From NCBI GenBank assembly GCA_019677205.1, contig JAAMXY010001385.1:1-32946 (forward strand): 32,946 nucleotides of DNA, read 5' to 3'. Below are positions 32,401 through 32,946 of this stretch, in pieces. This stretch comes from Pinguiococcus pyrenoidosus. Lineage: Eukaryota > Sar > Pinguiophyceae > Pinguiochrysidales > Pinguiochrysidaceae. How positions within the stretch are numbered: the stretch's first letter is position 1; each line of letters opens with the position of its first letter. The position numbers and the translations under genes were made by a program. The notes under the pieces were generated by a model that saw nothing but the letters and a program-made list of their open reading frames with translations, was not told the DNA's origin and did not search any database.

Positions 32401-32946
32401 AGCCTTGATAGCTCCACTTCGGGGGGGATCGTTCTGACGACGAACAAGCCAGACCAGCATGGGGTTGCTGAAAACATCATCGGCTTCACTCTCAGGGATA
32501 CGTCCAAGGGCGAAGGTCCTAGGACAGACAGGGAGGTTGGCGCTGAAGATCAGGACAACGAAATTGACGTCAGGCTGATGAATGTAGATGGCAAGGACAC
32601 GTTGGTCAGCTCGGTCGAAATACAGGCCACTCAGGTCATCTCTTCGTCGGACAGTCGTATTAAGAAGGACTTCGAAGACGTCGACGTGGACGACATCTTG
32701 GAACGCATGCTTCAGGTTGAAATTAAGTCGTATGGGTACACAGATGAGTGGCGTCGTGTTCGCAACATCGAGGACCGCCGAGTGCGTGGTGTCATCGCTC
32801 AACAGCTGCATTCTGTGTTTCCCGAGCGCACGGACATCCTGTCACAATACTCTCTCCCGGACAAAGACTTCTCTATCGAGGACTTCTACCAGGTCGACAA
32901 GCAAGGGTTGACGTTGGATCTAATCGCTGCCATGCAGGCACACGCC
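20434..32946 (+). CDS. Giant secreted PSI-PSI / glycine-rich beta-repeat / peptidase S74 protein (partial at right edge)
   Basis: CDS join(20434..20546, 20615..20928, 21002..>32946), at least 4124 residues. The introns are 68 bp (GTATGA...CAG) and 73 bp (GTACTT...CAG), with phase kept. Residues 1-23 are a signal peptide (ALLLAWMIGDSLLISSQA). Two cysteine-rich PSI domains follow: residues 43-86 (Cys 44, 47, 53, 56, 62, 76, 86) and 91-136 (Cys 92, 98, 101, 107, 110, 116, 127, 136). From about residue 203 to 3916 the protein is short Gly/Ser strand repeats of the form GG-x-hydrophobic-x-hydrophobic-x-x-G, in one 11.9-kb exon with no in-frame stop. From about 4025 comes a peptidase S74 intramolecular chaperone domain. 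Known S74 domains trimerise beta-helical phage tail spikes (and MYRF in animals), then cleave themselves off. I infer a secreted, trimeric, self-processing fibre or wall protein. Cysteines are essentially confined to the N-terminus. A signal peptide and introns mark it as a nuclear gene and not a prophage. Confidence 0.85.
21181..32320 (+). repeat. Coding array of glycine-rich strand repeats with 276/447-nt higher-order blocks
   Basis: Hundreds of degenerate 12-15-residue units, e.g. SSGSILINSANAGTDGVSG and GGDVSIRGG, each offering one short beta strand between glycine turns, as in parallel beta-helix fibres. A recurring landmark (SSG-x8-NAG-x2-GVSG-x5-TGT) begins at 23800, 24076, 24520, 24796, 25243, 25690, 25969, 26422 and 26710. 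The spacings are 276, 444, 276, 447, 447, 279, 453 and 288 nt. A second landmark, the acidic loop DGGDGG or a variant, sits at 23644, 24364, 25084 and 25534 and only in the long blocks. Before 23356 and after about 27000 the regularity fades. The nucleotide sequence of the copies is well diverged, so this is an old or selected array and not a recent satellite. Confidence 0.85.
32644..32946 (+). other. Peptidase S74 (intramolecular chaperone, auto-processing) domain
   Basis: The segment starts at SSDSRIKKDF. In this family the Ser of S-D-x-R-x-K attacks the preceding peptide bond, and the Lys five residues on completes the dyad. Here they are Ser4025 (32647-32649) and Lys4030 (32662-32664), both intact. 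Further hallmarks follow: a helix leading to IKSYGYTDEWRR, then RGVIAQQLHSVFPE (family G-x-IAQE-x5-P) and LTLDLIAAMQAHA, where the window ends. The roughly 100 residues before the cleavage site (32344-32643) leave the glycine repeat and look like the trimer-forming stalk seen in phage spikes. Most of the domain is present; only its last helices are missing. Confidence 0.88.

Noticed and set aside
20434-32946. Integrated phage or bacterial contamination
   Set aside because: The S74 domain suggests it, but spliceosomal introns, a eukaryotic signal/PSI head and flanking nuclear genes argue against it.

Overview
The window is nuclear DNA from a GC-rich unicellular eukaryote. Nearly every gene is split by short spliceosomal introns (64-185 bp, GT-AG with one GC-AG), and the products are eukaryote-specific: GSK3, a three-RRM ELAV-like protein, an EHD ATPase, a DPM2-like subunit, a CaM-kinase and a DDX49/Dbp8 helicase. 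I cannot place the species. The very long Gly/Ser repeat protein ending in a peptidase S74 domain makes me think of algae such as cryptophytes or haptophytes, but that is an impression and not a result. The assembly has one 91-N gap (17621-17711).

Layout. 1-680: 3' end of an unrecognised gene (+). 1272-3380: ELAV/Hu-like RNA-binding protein (-, 3 exons). 3381-5416: 2 kb without a gene, carrying several small repeats. 5417-6765: GSK3-type kinase (+, 2 exons). 7550-8947: acylated CaMK-like kinase with altered metal-binding residues (-, 2 exons). 9486-11134: DDX49/Dbp8 DEAD-box helicase (+, 3 exons). 11588-13849: EHD dynamin-like ATPase (+, 8 exons). 14037-14523: a tiny three-exon gene that looks like DPM2 (-). 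15088-18715: secreted type I membrane protein built of PPC-like beta domains (+, interrupted by the gap). 18716-20433: unresolved. 20434 to the right edge: a giant secreted protein (+, at least 4124 residues in the window).

The left two thirds is ordinary housekeeping and signalling content. The right third is the unusual part. Two neighbouring same-strand genes both encode large secreted or surface proteins. The second starts with a signal peptide and two PSI domains. It continues as an almost uninterrupted 11.9-kb exon of short glycine-rich strand repeats, arranged in a higher-order pattern of about 276-nt and 447-nt blocks. It ends in an intramolecular chaperone (peptidase S74) domain with its Ser-Lys dyad intact. 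This domain plan resembles a bacteriophage tail-spike fibre rebuilt as a eukaryotic extracellular protein that could trimerise and cleave itself.

All exon structures were worked out by hand from reading frames, splice-site dinucleotides and family alignments from memory; none was tested against transcripts or databases.
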